A stretch of 64,000 nt of DNA from Balneola sp. (GCA_017640785.1 JAEPPZ010000001.1:124001-188000); one strand, 5' to 3'; counted from the first letter of the stretch, positions 28,105 to 37,922 are shown. Made by a program: numbers and translations. Notes: generated from the sequence alone by a model not told the origin.

Positions 28105-28322
28105 TCGAAAATATGATCACATTTATTACAGGTTGTTTCATGGAAGGCGTTTTTAGTTGAACACTTTGGGCACGCTTTGATCAGTGTCTTTTCTAAAATA
28201 TACAGTATTTTATCTGATTTGGTATTGATGCCCACCACATAAAAAGGCAGGCAAAATAAAACCAATCCCCAGACTACGCATACAATAATCCAAATTGCAC
28301 CTAATCCTTCTATAAAATCCAT
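28101..28322 (-). CDS. Very small membrane protein with C-terminal zinc ribbon
   Basis: 73 residues: membrane helix at about 9-31, a basic linker and a Cys4 ribbon (CPKC at about 51-54, CNKC at about 65-68). It is the first gene of a two-gene unit with the 96-residue protein. No function can be named. It lies between the sigma factor region and nrdJ, and I see no sign that it relates to either. Confidence 0.65.
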   Translation of the reverse strand: MDFIEGLGAIWIIVCVVWGLVLFCLPFYVVGINTKSDKILYILEKTLIKACPKCSTKNAFHETTCNKCDHIFE

Positions 28323-28370
28323 TATTTACACATTTTTAGTAATTTCTTATATGGATTTAGACTCCTTAAA

Positions 28371-28390
28371 GGGCGGATTGCCATCCGCCC
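28371..28390 (-). terminator. Terminator of nrdJ
   Basis: GGGCGGAT and ATCCGCCC pair over a 4-base loop, beginning 6 bases after the nrdJ stop on the minus strand, followed by a short T run in that direction. Confidence 0.75.
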
Positions 28391-28396
28391 CAACTT

Positions 28397-31300
28397 TTAA
28401 CTACAACCTGAAGTTGAGCCGCAGGTAATACATTTCATACACGTTCCGTTTCGAACCATCGTCATGCTACCGCATTCCGGACAAGCATCACCGGTATAAC
28501 CCAACTGCTTAGCCTTTTCGTAATCTGTTTCGTAGCTGGATCCCGATTTCGCTTTAGCCTGTGGTGCAACGGCATCCACTGTTTGCTTCTGCGGTTCTGC
28601 AACCGGAGCTTTTGCAACAGTTTTAGTCGTTTCCACTACTTCTCCACCAGGCGTTGGACGAAGATCTCGTGTTGAGATCTCATCAGCAGGAACATGAGCT
28701 AAGTCTTCACGACCTAAGTAAGCAACCGCTAATTCACGGAAGATATAATCGATCACTGAAGTACTCATTTTCACATGAGGATTTCCGGTAACCATTCCGC
28801 TTGGCTCGAACTTGGTGAATACAAAAGCATCCACGAATTCTTCTAACGGCACTCCGTGTTGTAAACCAAGAGAGATAGAAATTGCAAAACAGTTCAGTAA
28901 ACTTCTGAAAGCAGCTCCTTCACGGTGCATATCAATAAAGATCTCGCCAAGCTGACCGTTTTCGTACTCACCGGTTCTCAGATAAACGCTTTGTCCACCG
29001 ATCTTAACCTTCTGAGTATATCCTTCTCTTCGGAATGGAAGTCTTTGGCGACGAGCTAAATACTTATGAATAATTCGCTCAGCAACTTCAACAACTTTGT
29101 CTTGTTCTGCTGTTGTTGATCCATCTAAAGTATCCTCTTCTTCCTCTTCCAGTTCTTCAAATACATCAGCCAAACTGTTCAGCGGCTGACTTAATTTTGA
29201 ACCGTCACGATAAAGCGCATTCGCTTTCAACATCATTTCCCATGAAAGCATATATGCATCTTTCATGTCTTCGATGGTAGCTTCGTTCGGAAGGTTGATG
29301 GTTTTTGAAATTGCTCCGGACAAGAATGGCTGAGCTGCTGCCATCATTCTGATGTGACCGCGAGCTGAAATAAATCTTGTTCCTGTTCTACCACATTTGT
29401 TTGCGCAATCAAAAACAGCTAGGTGCTCATCTTTTAAATAAGGAGCTCCTTCCACTGTCATGGTTCCACAAACATAATCATTTGCTTCGGTGATCTGCTC
29501 ACGACTGAATCCTAAATGTCGCAACATATCAAAAGTAACATCGCTGAGTTGCTCTTCAGTGATTTCCAGAACATCTTTGCAGAAATCTTCGCCGAGAGTC
29601 CACTGATTGAAAGCAAACTTTATATCAAAACTACTTGGCAGTGCTGCTTCAACAGCTTCCAGTTTTTCATCGGTAAATCCTTTCGCTTTTAGTGTCTCCG
29701 GATTTATGTGTGGACAACCTTCTAAACTAGCAGCTCCTTTCGCATAATCGATAATGGCTTTGGACTCTTTTGCAGAATAGCCCAATGTCTTTAAAGCTTT
29801 CGGTACACTTTGGTTGATGATCTTAAAATAACCACCGCCTGCAAGTTTCTTGAATTTCACTAGTGCAAAATCAGGCTCAACTCCTGTAGTATCACAATCC
29901 ATAACCAAACCAATAGTTCCGGTTGGTGCAAGTACAGTTACCTGAGCATTTCGGTATCCGTTTTTCTCACCAAGTGCCACTGCGCGATCAGAATTTTCTT
30001 TAGCTGCCTTTAGCAAGTAATCAGGACAAATTGTAGCATCGATTCCCATCGGTTTAACCGTTAATCCTTCATACTCTTCAGGATCAGCATTGTAAGCTGC
30101 TCTTCTGTGATTTCTCATCACACGAAGCATATGCTCTTTGTTTCTTTCGTAACCTTTAAAAGCACCTAATTCACCGGCCATTTCAGCACTGGTTTCATAC
30201 GCTTTCATGTGCATTATCGAAGTGATGGCTCCGGCAGTCGCTATTCCTTCATCACTGTCATAAGGAATTCCCTGAACCATTAAAGCGGCTCCGATATTTG
30301 CATATCCAAGACCTAATGTTCTGAATACATAAGACAGATCAGCAATTTCTTTAGATGGGAACTGAGCCATCAATACTGAGATCTCAAGGACGGTTGTCCA
30401 GATTCTTGAAGCATAGCTAATTGACTCAACATCAAATGTAGTGCATTCTTCATCTTTGAAATATTTCATCAGATTAAGAGAAGCCAAATTACACGCTGTG
30501 TTATCCAAAAACATGTACTCAGAGCAAGGATTACTTGCTTTGATCTCGCCATCTTCCGGGCAAGTGTGCCATTCGTTGATGGTGTCATGATATTGTGTTC
30601 CCGGATCTGCAGAAGCCCAGGCTGCGTAAGCAATCTGATCCCAAAGATCGTTTGCCTCAATCACTTTCATTGGTTCCGGCTCGCGACCTTCTTTCTTCGC
30701 TTTTGCTTTTTCAACTCTCCAGATAAGATTCCACTGTCCGTCGTCTTTAACCGCCTGCATAAACGCATTCGGAACACGGACGGAGTTATTGGAATTTTGT
30801 CCGGCCACAGTAGCATACGCTTCTGAATTCCAGTCAGTGTCGTACGTATCAAACTTAATGTCTGTAACGCCCTGAGCTGCCAACTGAATTACACGTTCAA
30901 TATAGTTAAGTGGAACCTGATCACGTTTTGCCTGACGAATTACTTTTCCAAGCTCTTTATTCTTCAGTGGATCTCGACTCATTGCGCCGTTAAAAGTTCT
31001 GCCTTCGATCTCAACAGGAGTATGGCATAACTTGATAATATCTTTTAAATGCTTTTGCGTGATCTTTGAACCGGAAACCAGAGCCGCAACTTTTTGCTCT
31101 TCCTGAACTTTCCAGTTGATGTACTCTTCTATATCCGGATGATCCAGATCAAGGGTAACCATTTTAGCAGCACGACGAGTTGTTCCTCCAGACTTGATCG
31201 CTCCCGCTGCTCTGTCACCAATTTTCAGGAAGCTCATTAATCCGGATGATTTACCACCACCACTTAAAGGCTCATTGGCTCCACGAATATTGGAGAAATT

Positions 31301-32002
31301 ACTTCCTGTTCCTGATCCATACTTGAAAAGACGAGCTTCACGAACCCAAAGATCCATGATCCCACCTTCATTCACCAAGTCATCATCTACACTCTGGATA
31401 AAACAAGCGTGTGGCTGCGGATGCGTGTAGGAATCTTTTGATTTTGTAAGCTTTCCGGTCTTTGCATCAACATAGTAATGACCCTGAGCCGGACCGTTAA
31501 TTCCATACGCCCAGTTCAATCCTGTATTAAACCATTGCGGAGAATTCGGTGCCGCCATTTGGTTGGCAAGCATATAGCAAAGCTCTTCATAAAACACTTT
31601 CGCGTCTTCCTCTGAATCAAAATAATCGTGCTTCCAACCCCAATACGTCCAACAACCCGCTAGTCTGTTGAAAACCTGCCGACTGTCTACCTCATGTGTA
31701 AATCTGTCTTTTTCGTCCAGCTCTTTCAAGGCTTTTGAATCAGCTTCTGATCTTTGTAACCATTTAGGCACTCCTTTCTCAGAAACTTTTTTAAGCTTGG
31801 CCGGCACTCCTGCTTTACGGAAATATTTTTGCGCTATAATATCAGTTGCAACTTGAGACCAACTGTCAGGAACCTGAACGTCAGACATATGGAAAACCTG
31901 TGAACCATCCGGGTTCTTGATTTCCGAAGTTCGGGATTCAAATTTCATTGAGTCGTATGGGGTCTTCCAATCCGCTTGAGTATAGAAGCGCGTAAATTTC
32001 AT
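28397..32002 (-). CDS. nrdJ: Adenosylcobalamin-dependent ribonucleoside-diphosphate reductase, class II
   Basis: 1201 residues. Reduces ribonucleotides to deoxyribonucleotides with a thiyl radical made from adenosylcobalamin, independent of oxygen. The radical Cys493 and Glu495 are in NPCSE (491-495). A redox pair fits Cys200 and Cys504, since the spacing of Cys493 to Cys504 equals that in the characterised Thermotoga enzyme. [13 protein letters not shown] (149-161) and [11 protein letters not shown] (231-241) are family motifs. The last 30 residues form a CPEC ... CMKC ... C zinc ribbon tail that re-reduces the active site. RBS GGAG is 7 bases before the ATG. It requires B12, and B12 import genes are next to it. 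Confidence 0.96.
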   Translation of the reverse strand: MKFTRFYTQADWKTPYDSMKFESRTSEIKNPDGSQVFHMSDVQVPDSWSQVATDIIAQKYFRKAGVPAKLKKVSEKGVPKWLQRSEADSKALKELDEKDRFTHEVDSRQVFNRLAGCWTYWGWKHDYFDSEEDAKVFYEELCYMLANQMAAPNSPQWFNTGLNWAYGINGPAQGHYYVDAKTGKLTKSKDSYTHPQPHACFIQSVDDDLVNEGGIMDLWVREARLFKYGSGTGSNFSNIRGANEPLSGGGKSSGLMSFLKIGDRAAGAIKSGGTTRRAAKMVTLDLDHPDIEEYINWKVQEEQKVAALVSGSKITQKHLKDIIKLCHTPVEIEGRTFNGAMSRDPLKNKELGKVIRQAKRDQVPLNYIERVIQLAAQGVTDIKFDTYDTDWNSEAYATVAGQNSNNSVRVPNAFMQAVKDDGQWNLIWRVEKAKAKKEGREPEPMKVIEANDLWDQIAYAAWASADPGTQYHDTINEWHTCPEDGEIKASNPCSEYMFLDNTACNLASLNLMKYFKDEECTTFDVESISYASRIWTTVLEISVLMAQFPSKEIADLSYVFRTLGLGYANIGAALMVQGIPYDSDEGIATAGAITSIMHMKAYETSAEMAGELGAFKGYERNKEHMLRVMRNHRRAAYNADPEEYEGLTVKPMGIDATICPDYLLKAAKENSDRAVALGEKNGYRNAQVTVLAPTGTIGLVMDCDTTGVEPDFALVKFKKLAGGGYFKIINQSVPKALKTLGYSAKESKAIIDYAKGAASLEGCPHINPETLKAKGFTDEKLEAVEAALPSSFDIKFAFNQWTLGEDFCKDVLEITEEQLSDVTFDMLRHLGFSREQITEANDYVCGTMTVEGAPYLKDEHLAVFDCANKCGRTGTRFISARGHIRMMAAAQPFLSGAISKTINLPNEATIEDMKDAYMLSWEMMLKANALYRDGSKLSQPLNSLADVFEELEEEEEDTLDGSTTAEQDKVVEVAERIIHKYLARRQRLPFRREGYTQKVKIGGQSVYLRTGEYENGQLGEIFIDMHREGAAFRSLLNCFAISISLGLQHGVPLEEFVDAFVFTKFEPSGMVTGNPHVKMSTSVIDYIFRELAVAYLGREDLAHVPADEISTRDLRPTPGGEVVETTKTVAKAPVAEPQKQTVDAVAPQAKAKSGSSYETDYEKAKQLGYTGDACPECGSMTMVRNGTCMKCITCGSTSGCS

Positions 32003-32149
32003 TTATTTCTCCGTTTTTTCATTGCTAAAATCTTCTTTGTGTCTTCGGGCTGATAGAGCAGGTTAAACCTTTAAGCCAGGAGCCTATTCTCCTTTAGAAG
32101 TGAGATTTAATATAGATGTGAGGCTTGGAGTGAGCAAGTTAAATCTGAA

Positions 32150-32490
32150 TTACTTTTCCACAAAAAGGAACACTTATCCACATTAATAATTGCCAGATTA
32201 ATTCCCTCGAAAAAAGCAGTGCTATTAATGATTTTTATTGTGATTTATCTAAAAAATAAATCCGCAATAAAATAATAAAATCTTTCTTTAAGCATCTTTA
32301 AAGAAAGATTTTATTAAAATCACGAATTGAAAGTTATCCACATTTATATTATATAAAAATTCATTTTATATATAATAATATTAATAAATAATTAAATTTT
32401 ATATATATTTTTGATAATATTATATACTGAATTTAATATTTAAATATAGTCTATAATTTAATCTTGATTTTTTTACAATAGATTAACTTG
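32150..32490. other. Candidate replication origin (DnaA boxes plus AT-rich tract)
   Basis: The 494-base gap 32003-32496 holds no gene. It contains TTTTCCACA (32154-32162, one mismatch to consensus), TTATCCACA (32174-32182) and TTATCCACA (32334-32342), all on the plus strand; the first two are exactly 20 bases apart. Directly after the last box is a stretch with only about nine or ten G/C in 138 bases (32343-32480), as expected for a duplex unwinding element. Between boxes is a perfect 19-bp inverted repeat (32273-32291 with 32298-32316). Alternatively the boxes regulate nrdJ, as DnaA does for nrdAB in E. coli. Confidence 0.5.
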
Positions 32491-32496
32491 AACTAC

Positions 32497-33543
32497 TTAT
32501 TCCGCTGAAAAATAAAATGCTCCCGGGATAATTCCTGTTGGAAAACTGTCTACCTTTACACCGTTAAGATTGTATTGAATTGCTAACCCGGACTGGGCAA
32601 AATTCTTGGCATCAGCTCCCCAAATAAATTGACCTTCATCCGATGTGGAAAACCCTAATGAATAAAAATTCTTTTCTATAAATGCTGAATCTATAACTTC
32701 AAAAGTATTCATATCAATACTCATTACATTCCCGTTCATCAGGTAAGCAACATCATCCAAATCATTGAGTACCAAATCGCCCGGATGTCCACCAACTTCA
32801 AAACTGGTTACTACTTCAGCTGTTGTACCATTGATCACATAGATCATTCCGGGAGTGTCATCATTAGGATCGCTGAAGTCGCCGTAAGCTCCTGCACAAA
32901 CTACCCATAACTGATCGTTGTCTTGCTTCAAAATACTTACAGGATTATCACCTACCGTAATGGTTCCGGTAACTTCATCTGTAGCCGTATTTATTACACT
33001 GAGTGTATTGCTATTACCAAATCCGCTATTAGCCACGTAAGCACGCTCGCCAACAACAGCTATTCCCTCAGGGTTTGATCCCACTGCAATAATGGAAGCT
33101 TCTTCATTGGTTTCCAGATCGATCACAGAAACCGAATTCCCAAATAGATTTGTAACATACGCTTTGTTTTCGCTTACCTGAACCAGCTCTCTGGGACTGG
33201 CTTCATTCGCAATTCTGATGGTTGCTATCTTTGTCAATGTTTCCTTATCCACCACTTCAATTTTGCTGGAATTATTTACAACCAGATATAAACGATCTCC
33301 AATTTCCGTAGCGCTGTAAAGTATATCTCCTATTGGTGAACCATTTTCATTTTCATATTGGTTTTGAGATACTTCGCCTGTTACAGGATCATAAGCAGTG
33401 ATACTTGCATTGGCTTTTCCAAAATTTCCTTCATTCAGAACAAATACTCCGTTCAAAGTTGTTCCTGAATCTGAATCACTTTTCTTACAAGCTGCAGTTA
33501 GGGATATTATTATTACAAATGCGATCAGCAGTGGTCTTTTCAT
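32497..33543 (-). CDS. BtuG-like surface beta-propeller lipoprotein (cobalamin capture)
   Basis: 348 residues: lipoprotein signal peptide with lipobox TAAC (Cys19), then seven YncE/DUF5074-type beta-propeller blades (repeats such as SPRELVQVSENKAYVTN and VGSNPEGIAVVGERAYVAN). In Bacteroides, BtuG is a surface propeller lipoprotein that binds cobalamin very tightly and passes it to BtuB. Location directly after a TonB receptor under a cobalamin riboswitch supports that role here. It overlaps the receptor by one base (TAATG). Other propeller functions are possible without the context. Confidence 0.8.
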   Translation of the reverse strand: MKRPLLIAFVIIISLTAACKKSDSDSGTTLNGVFVLNEGNFGKANASITAYDPVTGEVSQNQYENENGSPIGDILYSATEIGDRLYLVVNNSSKIEVVDKETLTKIATIRIANEASPRELVQVSENKAYVTNLFGNSVSVIDLETNEEASIIAVGSNPEGIAVVGERAYVANSGFGNSNTLSVINTATDEVTGTITVGDNPVSILKQDNDQLWVVCAGAYGDFSDPNDDTPGMIYVINGTTAEVVTSFEVGGHPGDLVLNDLDDVAYLMNGNVMSIDMNTFEVIDSAFIEKNFYSLGFSTSDEGQFIWGADAKNFAQSGLAIQYNLNGVKVDSFPTGIIPGAFYFSAE

Positions 33544-35441
33544 TAGTTATCGTTTTTATGTTTTATAGTTAGTGTTATTAAAAAATTTCTGAGTGGTTGC
33601 GGATACAGGCGCACTACTTCATACTGCTCATCCAGAATATTATTCACCTGCATACTAAGATCGAGTTGTGTTTTCCTGATGGTTTTTGAATAATTGATCG
33701 ATGCATCCAGCACGAAGTAGGACGGTTCAGGATCTCGAATGTCATTTTGTTCCGTGGAGTATCTTTCTGAGACCCAGTTGCCGTATAATGATGTTCTCAA
33801 ATCTCCTCTGCTCACTGAAAATGATCCCGAATATTTCCATTTCGGCACATATGGAAGTTGGTCACCGACAGCGGCATCACCTTCAAATCTGGCTTCATCA
33901 ATTGTAGACCTTGTGTAACTCGAAGATTGAGAATAGCTGAATTTATAAGTTCCCACTTCAATTTCTTTGAAAGCAGTCCACTCTACTCCATAACTTAACA
34001 GTGAAAGATAATTCTGAGCTCTGAAGAAAGTTCCACCTCCCGGACTCCATTTAATCCCATTCGAAATATCCATTCTGAAAAAAGTAAGGTTGTGATCTCC
34101 TACATTTTTCCACTGATCTGTTATTCCAATTCCGGCTTCTGTTAAAATTGCAGTTTCCGGCTTCAGATCTTCATTACCACCTTGTGGCCAGTACAGATCA
34201 TTAAAGGTAGGAGCCCTGAAATTCCTTGAAACCAGTGAATGAAAGTATATTTCATCTTCGATGATCTGATAGTTGATCCCAAGCGAAGGACTCACCGCTA
34301 CTCCAAAATCAGAATAGTGATCTACTCTAATCGTAGGGAAAATTCCCAGAGCCTTAGTTGGTGATATTTCCGCCATCAACTGCTCACTTAAAAGATTTCT
34401 GTATTTCTTCTCAGTGTAGTTATTGGTCTTTACTTCTGTAAAATATGCTGATGTAATATTAGTGAATGATACCGCAGACGAAACGTAAACAGTTGCTGCC
34501 CACTCATTATTCAATTCTCTTCCCGTACTTACACTTTCAATATTCCTGTTCGGATCAAAATAGTCGAGTTCGGTTTGTGCCAGATAGGATTTTATTCCGT
34601 GTTGTACATTGCCCTTTCTGAAATGAAATGAATTTACCCAACGATATGCCGAATCATATTGTCTGGAAGTTCCGGAACCGACGAATACATTTTCGGGAAT
34701 TTCATGATCTGATTTCAGATACCAGAATTTTGACTGGAATCTCTTTCCTTCTTTGTTCCATCCGGCTTGCAGTTGAAACTGATCGTTATCAAAAGTCGCG
34801 TGCCTTCGATTTTCTTCCTGCTCCGTATTTCTGTCGTAATATCTGTAGTCGTTCTCATTTTCCTGAATTGACCCGCCTAAACCCAGCGTCCAGTTCCCGG
34901 TTTTAAATCCGATATTCGCGAATGTGATATAATTGGAATTGGAACCTATTGATTGTCCTGCAGAAAATTCTCCGGAATTTATTGAAGAGGCTAATGATAC
35001 TGATCCACTGATACCACTGCCATAAGTTGAACTTCCTGAACCTGAACTGACTTCAACCGACGAAAATGCTCCTGATCTGATCAAGGAAAGATCTAGCACA
35101 CCTAACATAGAATGATTGATGGGCATGCCTTCCCAAAGCACGCGGGTTTGCTCTCCTCCAAAGCCTCTGAATGAAGCTAATGAAACAGCTCCCGGAGCAT
35201 TTGACCGAACAAAAATAGAAGAATATCTGCTTAGTGCTTCACCAAGTGATTGTCCATTTGTATTCGCTAACTGAACCGAATCAATCAATACAGTATGACT
35301 TGGTTGCTTAATAACAGGAATTCTGTAGCGGGTGGATGTAACTGTGATCTCTTTCATTTTCAGAGTATCAGAGACAACCTGCGCCGGTACATTCGCAGAA
35401 AGCCAAAGTGAAACAGCTATAAAAAGGGTTATAAACCTCAT
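33543..35441 (-). CDS. btuB: BtuB-like TonB-dependent cobalamin receptor
   Basis: 632 residues: signal peptide (cleavage near PAQ, 21), a TonB-box-like segment MKEITVTSTR (29-38), a plug domain (about 45-150, with SSIFVRSNAPGAVSLASFRG and the RVLWEGMPIN pattern) and a 22-strand barrel ending near NNILDEQYEVVRLYPQP. It imports vitamin B12 across the outer membrane using TonB energy. The identity as cobalamin receptor rests mainly on the B12 riboswitch in its leader and the BtuG-like neighbour. Confidence 0.85.
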   Translation of the reverse strand: MRFITLFIAVSLWLSANVPAQVVSDTLKMKEITVTSTRYRIPVIKQPSHTVLIDSVQLANTNGQSLGEALSRYSSIFVRSNAPGAVSLASFRGFGGEQTRVLWEGMPINHSMLGVLDLSLIRSGAFSSVEVSSGSGSSTYGSGISGSVSLASSINSGEFSAGQSIGSNSNYITFANIGFKTGNWTLGLGGSIQENENDYRYYDRNTEQEENRRHATFDNDQFQLQAGWNKEGKRFQSKFWYLKSDHEIPENVFVGSGTSRQYDSAYRWVNSFHFRKGNVQHGIKSYLAQTELDYFDPNRNIESVSTGRELNNEWAATVYVSSAVSFTNITSAYFTEVKTNNYTEKKYRNLLSEQLMAEISPTKALGIFPTIRVDHYSDFGVAVSPSLGINYQIIEDEIYFHSLVSRNFRAPTFNDLYWPQGGNEDLKPETAILTEAGIGITDQWKNVGDHNLTFFRMDISNGIKWSPGGGTFFRAQNYLSLLSYGVEWTAFKEIEVGTYKFSYSQSSSYTRSTIDEARFEGDAAVGDQLPYVPKWKYSGSFSVSRGDLRTSLYGNWVSERYSTEQNDIRDPEPSYFVLDASINYSKTIRKTQLDLSMQVNNILDEQYEVVRLYPQPLRNFLITLTIKHKNDN

Positions 35442-35484
35442 GTAATAATTCTTAGATCTTTTTTCCCGAAAGATGCTATGAAAA

Positions 35485-35692
35485 ATTTACGTATTGGCAG
35501 GTCTCCTGGCTTTCCTTGTGCAGCGCCTTCCCGATCCTATTGATCAGTGGCAAAGGTGAGGCTGCGGTTCCGGCTTTTGCCGAAAAGGATTACAGTTGCG
35601 GGAACAGCTTCCGATTTTGCTGAAGATTCAGAATCACGGAATTCCCTTTTAATTCGGAAACGAACTTGTTTCCAAAACCAACACCGTTAATT
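35485..35692 (-). ncRNA. Cobalamin (B12) riboswitch upstream of btuB
   Basis: On the minus strand the leader holds the B12 box AAGCCAGGAGACCTGCC (35496-35512) and the core GCCACTG (35545-35551), with paired flanking arms back to about 35692. These are the conserved elements of the AdoCbl riboswitch. Between it and the btuB start (35441) there is no strong U-tract terminator, so control is probably at translation initiation. High cobalamin should shut off the receptor and the BtuG-like gene. Confidence 0.92.
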
Positions 35693-35736
35693 TTTAAATT
35701 ACAAACAGATCAAATCACAAACAACCCCCTTGAATA

Positions 35737-35876
35737 AGGAATATGGAATATCCAATGTCCAATATCCAACATTCAATTTCCCTTTATCTGTATTTGTATC
35801 CTCAACCCTTTGGAAATTGGTTATTCCTTGTTGGTTATTGGATATTGAGTGTTGGATGTTGGTTGTTGGGTGTTGA
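35737..35876. repeat. Palindromic intergenic element built of CCAAYATCC-like units
   Basis: Left arm rich in CCAATGTCC and CCAATATCC, right arm rich in GGATATTG and GGATGTTGG; a perfect 8-bp core pair is CAATTTCC (35774-35781) with GGAAATTG (35812-35819). Open frames here (both strands) are products of the repeat. Related sequence appears at 60348-60444, 63537-63633 and, as a tandem expansion, at 45364-45454. The rest of the 570-base gap holds the riboswitch. Confidence 0.6.
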
Positions 35877-36011
35877 TAACGCTCTTTTTTACACATTTGT
35901 GATGTTGAGTGAACATTCCATGACTACCTTAGGTTACAGAGAAAGAAAACTGATATGATGTTTAGTTCGTATTAAATAACAGATAAGAAACTTTAACCAA
36001 TTACAGATCTA

Positions 36012-36746
36012 ATGAGATCAATTATAGCAACTTTTTTTCTTGTAGCTTTTTTAAGCTCATTTACTGTCGCTCAGGATTCACTTGTAATTCCGATCACGAG
36101 TTTTAATCCTGCTGACTTTGATGACGATGCAGATGGTAACAAATGGCAGCGACTTACTCTTCCCAAAAAAGACTGGACCGAATATACCTTAGTAACAGAT
36201 GGTGACATTCCTCACATTAAAGCAGTAAGTAATAATTCTGCTTCCGGTTGGAAGTATTTGATCGATATTGATCCCAAGGAATATCCTATCATCGAGTGGC
36301 AGTGGAAAATCGATGGCGTATTAGAAAACGGAGATATGACAGAAAAAGACGGCGATGACTATCCCGCTCGGATCTATATCACCTACGAATACAGCAGAAA
36401 AGATCTCCCATTCGGTGAAAGAATCAAATACGGAACCATGAAAACGTTTACCAGTTTTGATATTCCGCTTCGTTCGATGAATTATGTTTGGGCAAATAAA
36501 GCGAAGATCGGCAGAGTTCAGGAAAACGTATTCACAAATTGGGTACATATGGTTGCTACTGAATCTGGCAATGATAAAGCAGGCACCTGGATTACCTCAA
36601 CAGCTAATGTTTATGATTCGTATAAAGAAGCCTTTGAAGAAGAGCCAAAAAACATTACCGGCGTAGCTATAATGACTGACTCTGATAACTCCAAAGGTTC
36701 GGCTACTGCTTATTATGGAAACATCGTTTTTAAAAAGAAGAAATAG
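36012..36746 (+). CDS. DUF3047 family exported protein
   Basis: 244 residues with a signal peptide (cleavage after TVAQ, 21). The family signature IIEWQWKIDGVL ... DDYPARIYITYEY is at about 94-130, and the protein ends in a basic tail. DUF3047 proteins are periplasmic and of unknown biochemical function; a sugar-binding-like sandwich fold is suspected. It stands alone between the B12 region and the 128-bp repeat array. Confidence 0.82.
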   Translation: MRSIIATFFLVAFLSSFTVAQDSLVIPITSFNPADFDDDADGNKWQRLTLPKKDWTEYTLVTDGDIPHIKAVSNNSASGWKYLIDIDPKEYPIIEWQWKIDGVLENGDMTEKDGDDYPARIYITYEYSRKDLPFGERIKYGTMKTFTSFDIPLRSMNYVWANKAKIGRVQENVFTNWVHMVATESGNDKAGTWITSTANVYDSYKEAFEEEPKNITGVAIMTDSDNSKGSATAYYGNIVFKKKK

Positions 36747-36770
36747 GGTTGGGTACTTGTAAAGTAAATC

Positions 36771-37005
36771 AAACACCAACACGGGCGTAAACGCCCTCCT
36801 GGTTTAAACCTCTCTGATTTCGATCACGACAATTTAAACAAGCAGATCCTTCAGGTTCTGCGGATTCGGTTCGTGATTCCAAACTATTAGTACTATCTAA
36901 ACACCAACACGGGCGTGAACGCCCTCCTAGTTTAAATCTCTTCGATTTCGATCAAGGCAATTTAAACAAGCAGATCCTTTAGGTTCTGCGGATTAGGATT
37001 AGGCT
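36771..37005 (+). repeat. 128-bp-period repeat array, units R1 and R2
   Basis: Two direct units (36771-36898 and 36899-about 37005), each starting AAACACCAAC and holding the palindrome GGGCGTRAACGCCC (36783, 36911), the pair GTTTAAA ... TTTAAAC, and a hairpin CAGATCCTTCAGG-TTCTG. Together with R3-R5 at 37501-37857 they flank the Y1 transposase gene. Unit-to-unit spacing is 128 bases. Confidence 0.88.
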
Positions 37006-37067
37006 TCTATAAGGATTGTTTAGAAAAAGAATTTGATCTCTTGGTAATAGGATTGTTTGCTATGATG

Positions 37068-37430
37068 CTATTCTTGATCATAAATATATTTTCTTGTACT
37101 TACGATGTCTTTTGGACTAACAGAAAATGCTCCGTACCCTTTTTGCCATTTAAAAAACCCTTCTTCATAAAAATTATCGTTAATCCATTTAGATGATCTA
37201 CCTTTTATCCAATTTACGATCTCAGAAATATTTTGGGTTGTTTTCAATCTAAGTAATACATGTACATGATCTTCCATCCCATTTACAGTGTCGATCATTA
37301 TTCCATTTCTGTCAGCTTCATGTTTTATAAACTTGTTTAGCCTGCCTCGAAATGATTTTTTAATTAACGGTAATCTGTCTTTGGAACTCCAAACCAAATG
37401 AACCCAAACACTGGATAAATTATCTGACAT
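37068..37430 (-). CDS. Y1 HUH transposase (IS200/IS605-like or RAYT), cut by an in-frame TAG
   Basis: 120 residues with the Y1 transposase features: the HUH motif in DHVHVLLRL (about 69-77), GYGAFSVSP, and the catalytic Tyr in RKYIYDQE near the end. These enzymes nick single-stranded DNA at hairpins. The frame stops at TAG (37068-37070) immediately after QE, but the same frame continues for 16 sense codons, reading HHSKQSYYQEIKFF, to a TAA at 37020, and these residues match the family's usual C-terminus (QEEHH-K-S). A Glu codon has thus become TAG. It lies in a repeat array whose units have hairpins, so it is probably their cognate transposase. Confidence 0.85.
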   Translation of the reverse strand: MSDNLSSVWVHLVWSSKDRLPLIKKSFRGRLNKFIKHEADRNGIMIDTVNGMEDHVHVLLRLKTTQNISEIVNWIKGRSSKWINDNFYEEGFFKWQKGYGAFSVSPKDIVSTRKYIYDQE

Positions 37431-37500
37431 TTATTTAAGATTATTTTCTCTTTTAGGTAAGACAGTTTCCAAAGCATTCCTTACAAAAAATATTTTTCGT

Positions 37501-37857
37501 CAACCAAACCGGGCGTGAACGCCCTCCTAGTTTAAGCCACTTAGATTTGAATCAAGACAATTTAAACTAGCAGACCCTTCAGGTTCTGCGGATTCCGTTC
37601 AGGATTCCAAACTAGTATTACTATCTAAACACCAACACGGGCGTAAACGCCCTCCTAGTTTAAACCTCTTCGACTTAGACCACGACAATTTAAACAAGCA
37701 GATCCTTCAGGTTCTGCGGATTCGGTTCAGGACTCCAAGCTACTACTACTATCTAAACACCAACACGGGCGTAAACGCCCTCCTAGTTTAAACCTCTTTG
37801 ATTTTGATCATGGCAACTTAAACTAGCAGATCCTTCAGGTTCTGCGGATTCGGTTCA
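37501..37857 (+). repeat. 128-bp-period repeat array, units R3, R4 and R5
   Basis: Three direct units with the GGGCGTRAACGCCC core at 37510, 37639 and 37767 (spacings 129 and 128 bases). R4 (37627-37754) and R5 (37755-about 37857) are near-identical to R1 in the upstream part. All five units point the same way. The surrounding gap (37431-37956) otherwise contains only a terminator hairpin before the efflux operon. Confidence 0.88.
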
Positions 37858-37922
37858 ACGGTTTGGTAAAAGACCCCACCCTTTTTTCTTTGCCTTGTAA
37901 CATCTTTTTTTTTGAGTCGTCT

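Noticed and set aside
32073-32084. AAGCCAGGAGCC resembling the B12 box upstream of nrdJ
   Set aside because: It is on the plus strand while nrdJ reads on the minus strand, and the GCCACTG core is missing; not a riboswitch.
35699-35958. Two small frames in the 35.7 kb gap
   Set aside because: They come from the palindromic CCAATATCC element and have no gene-like composition.
36771-37857. CRISPR array
   Set aside because: Units are long, with conserved internal sequence and no variable spacers; it is a direct repeat array.
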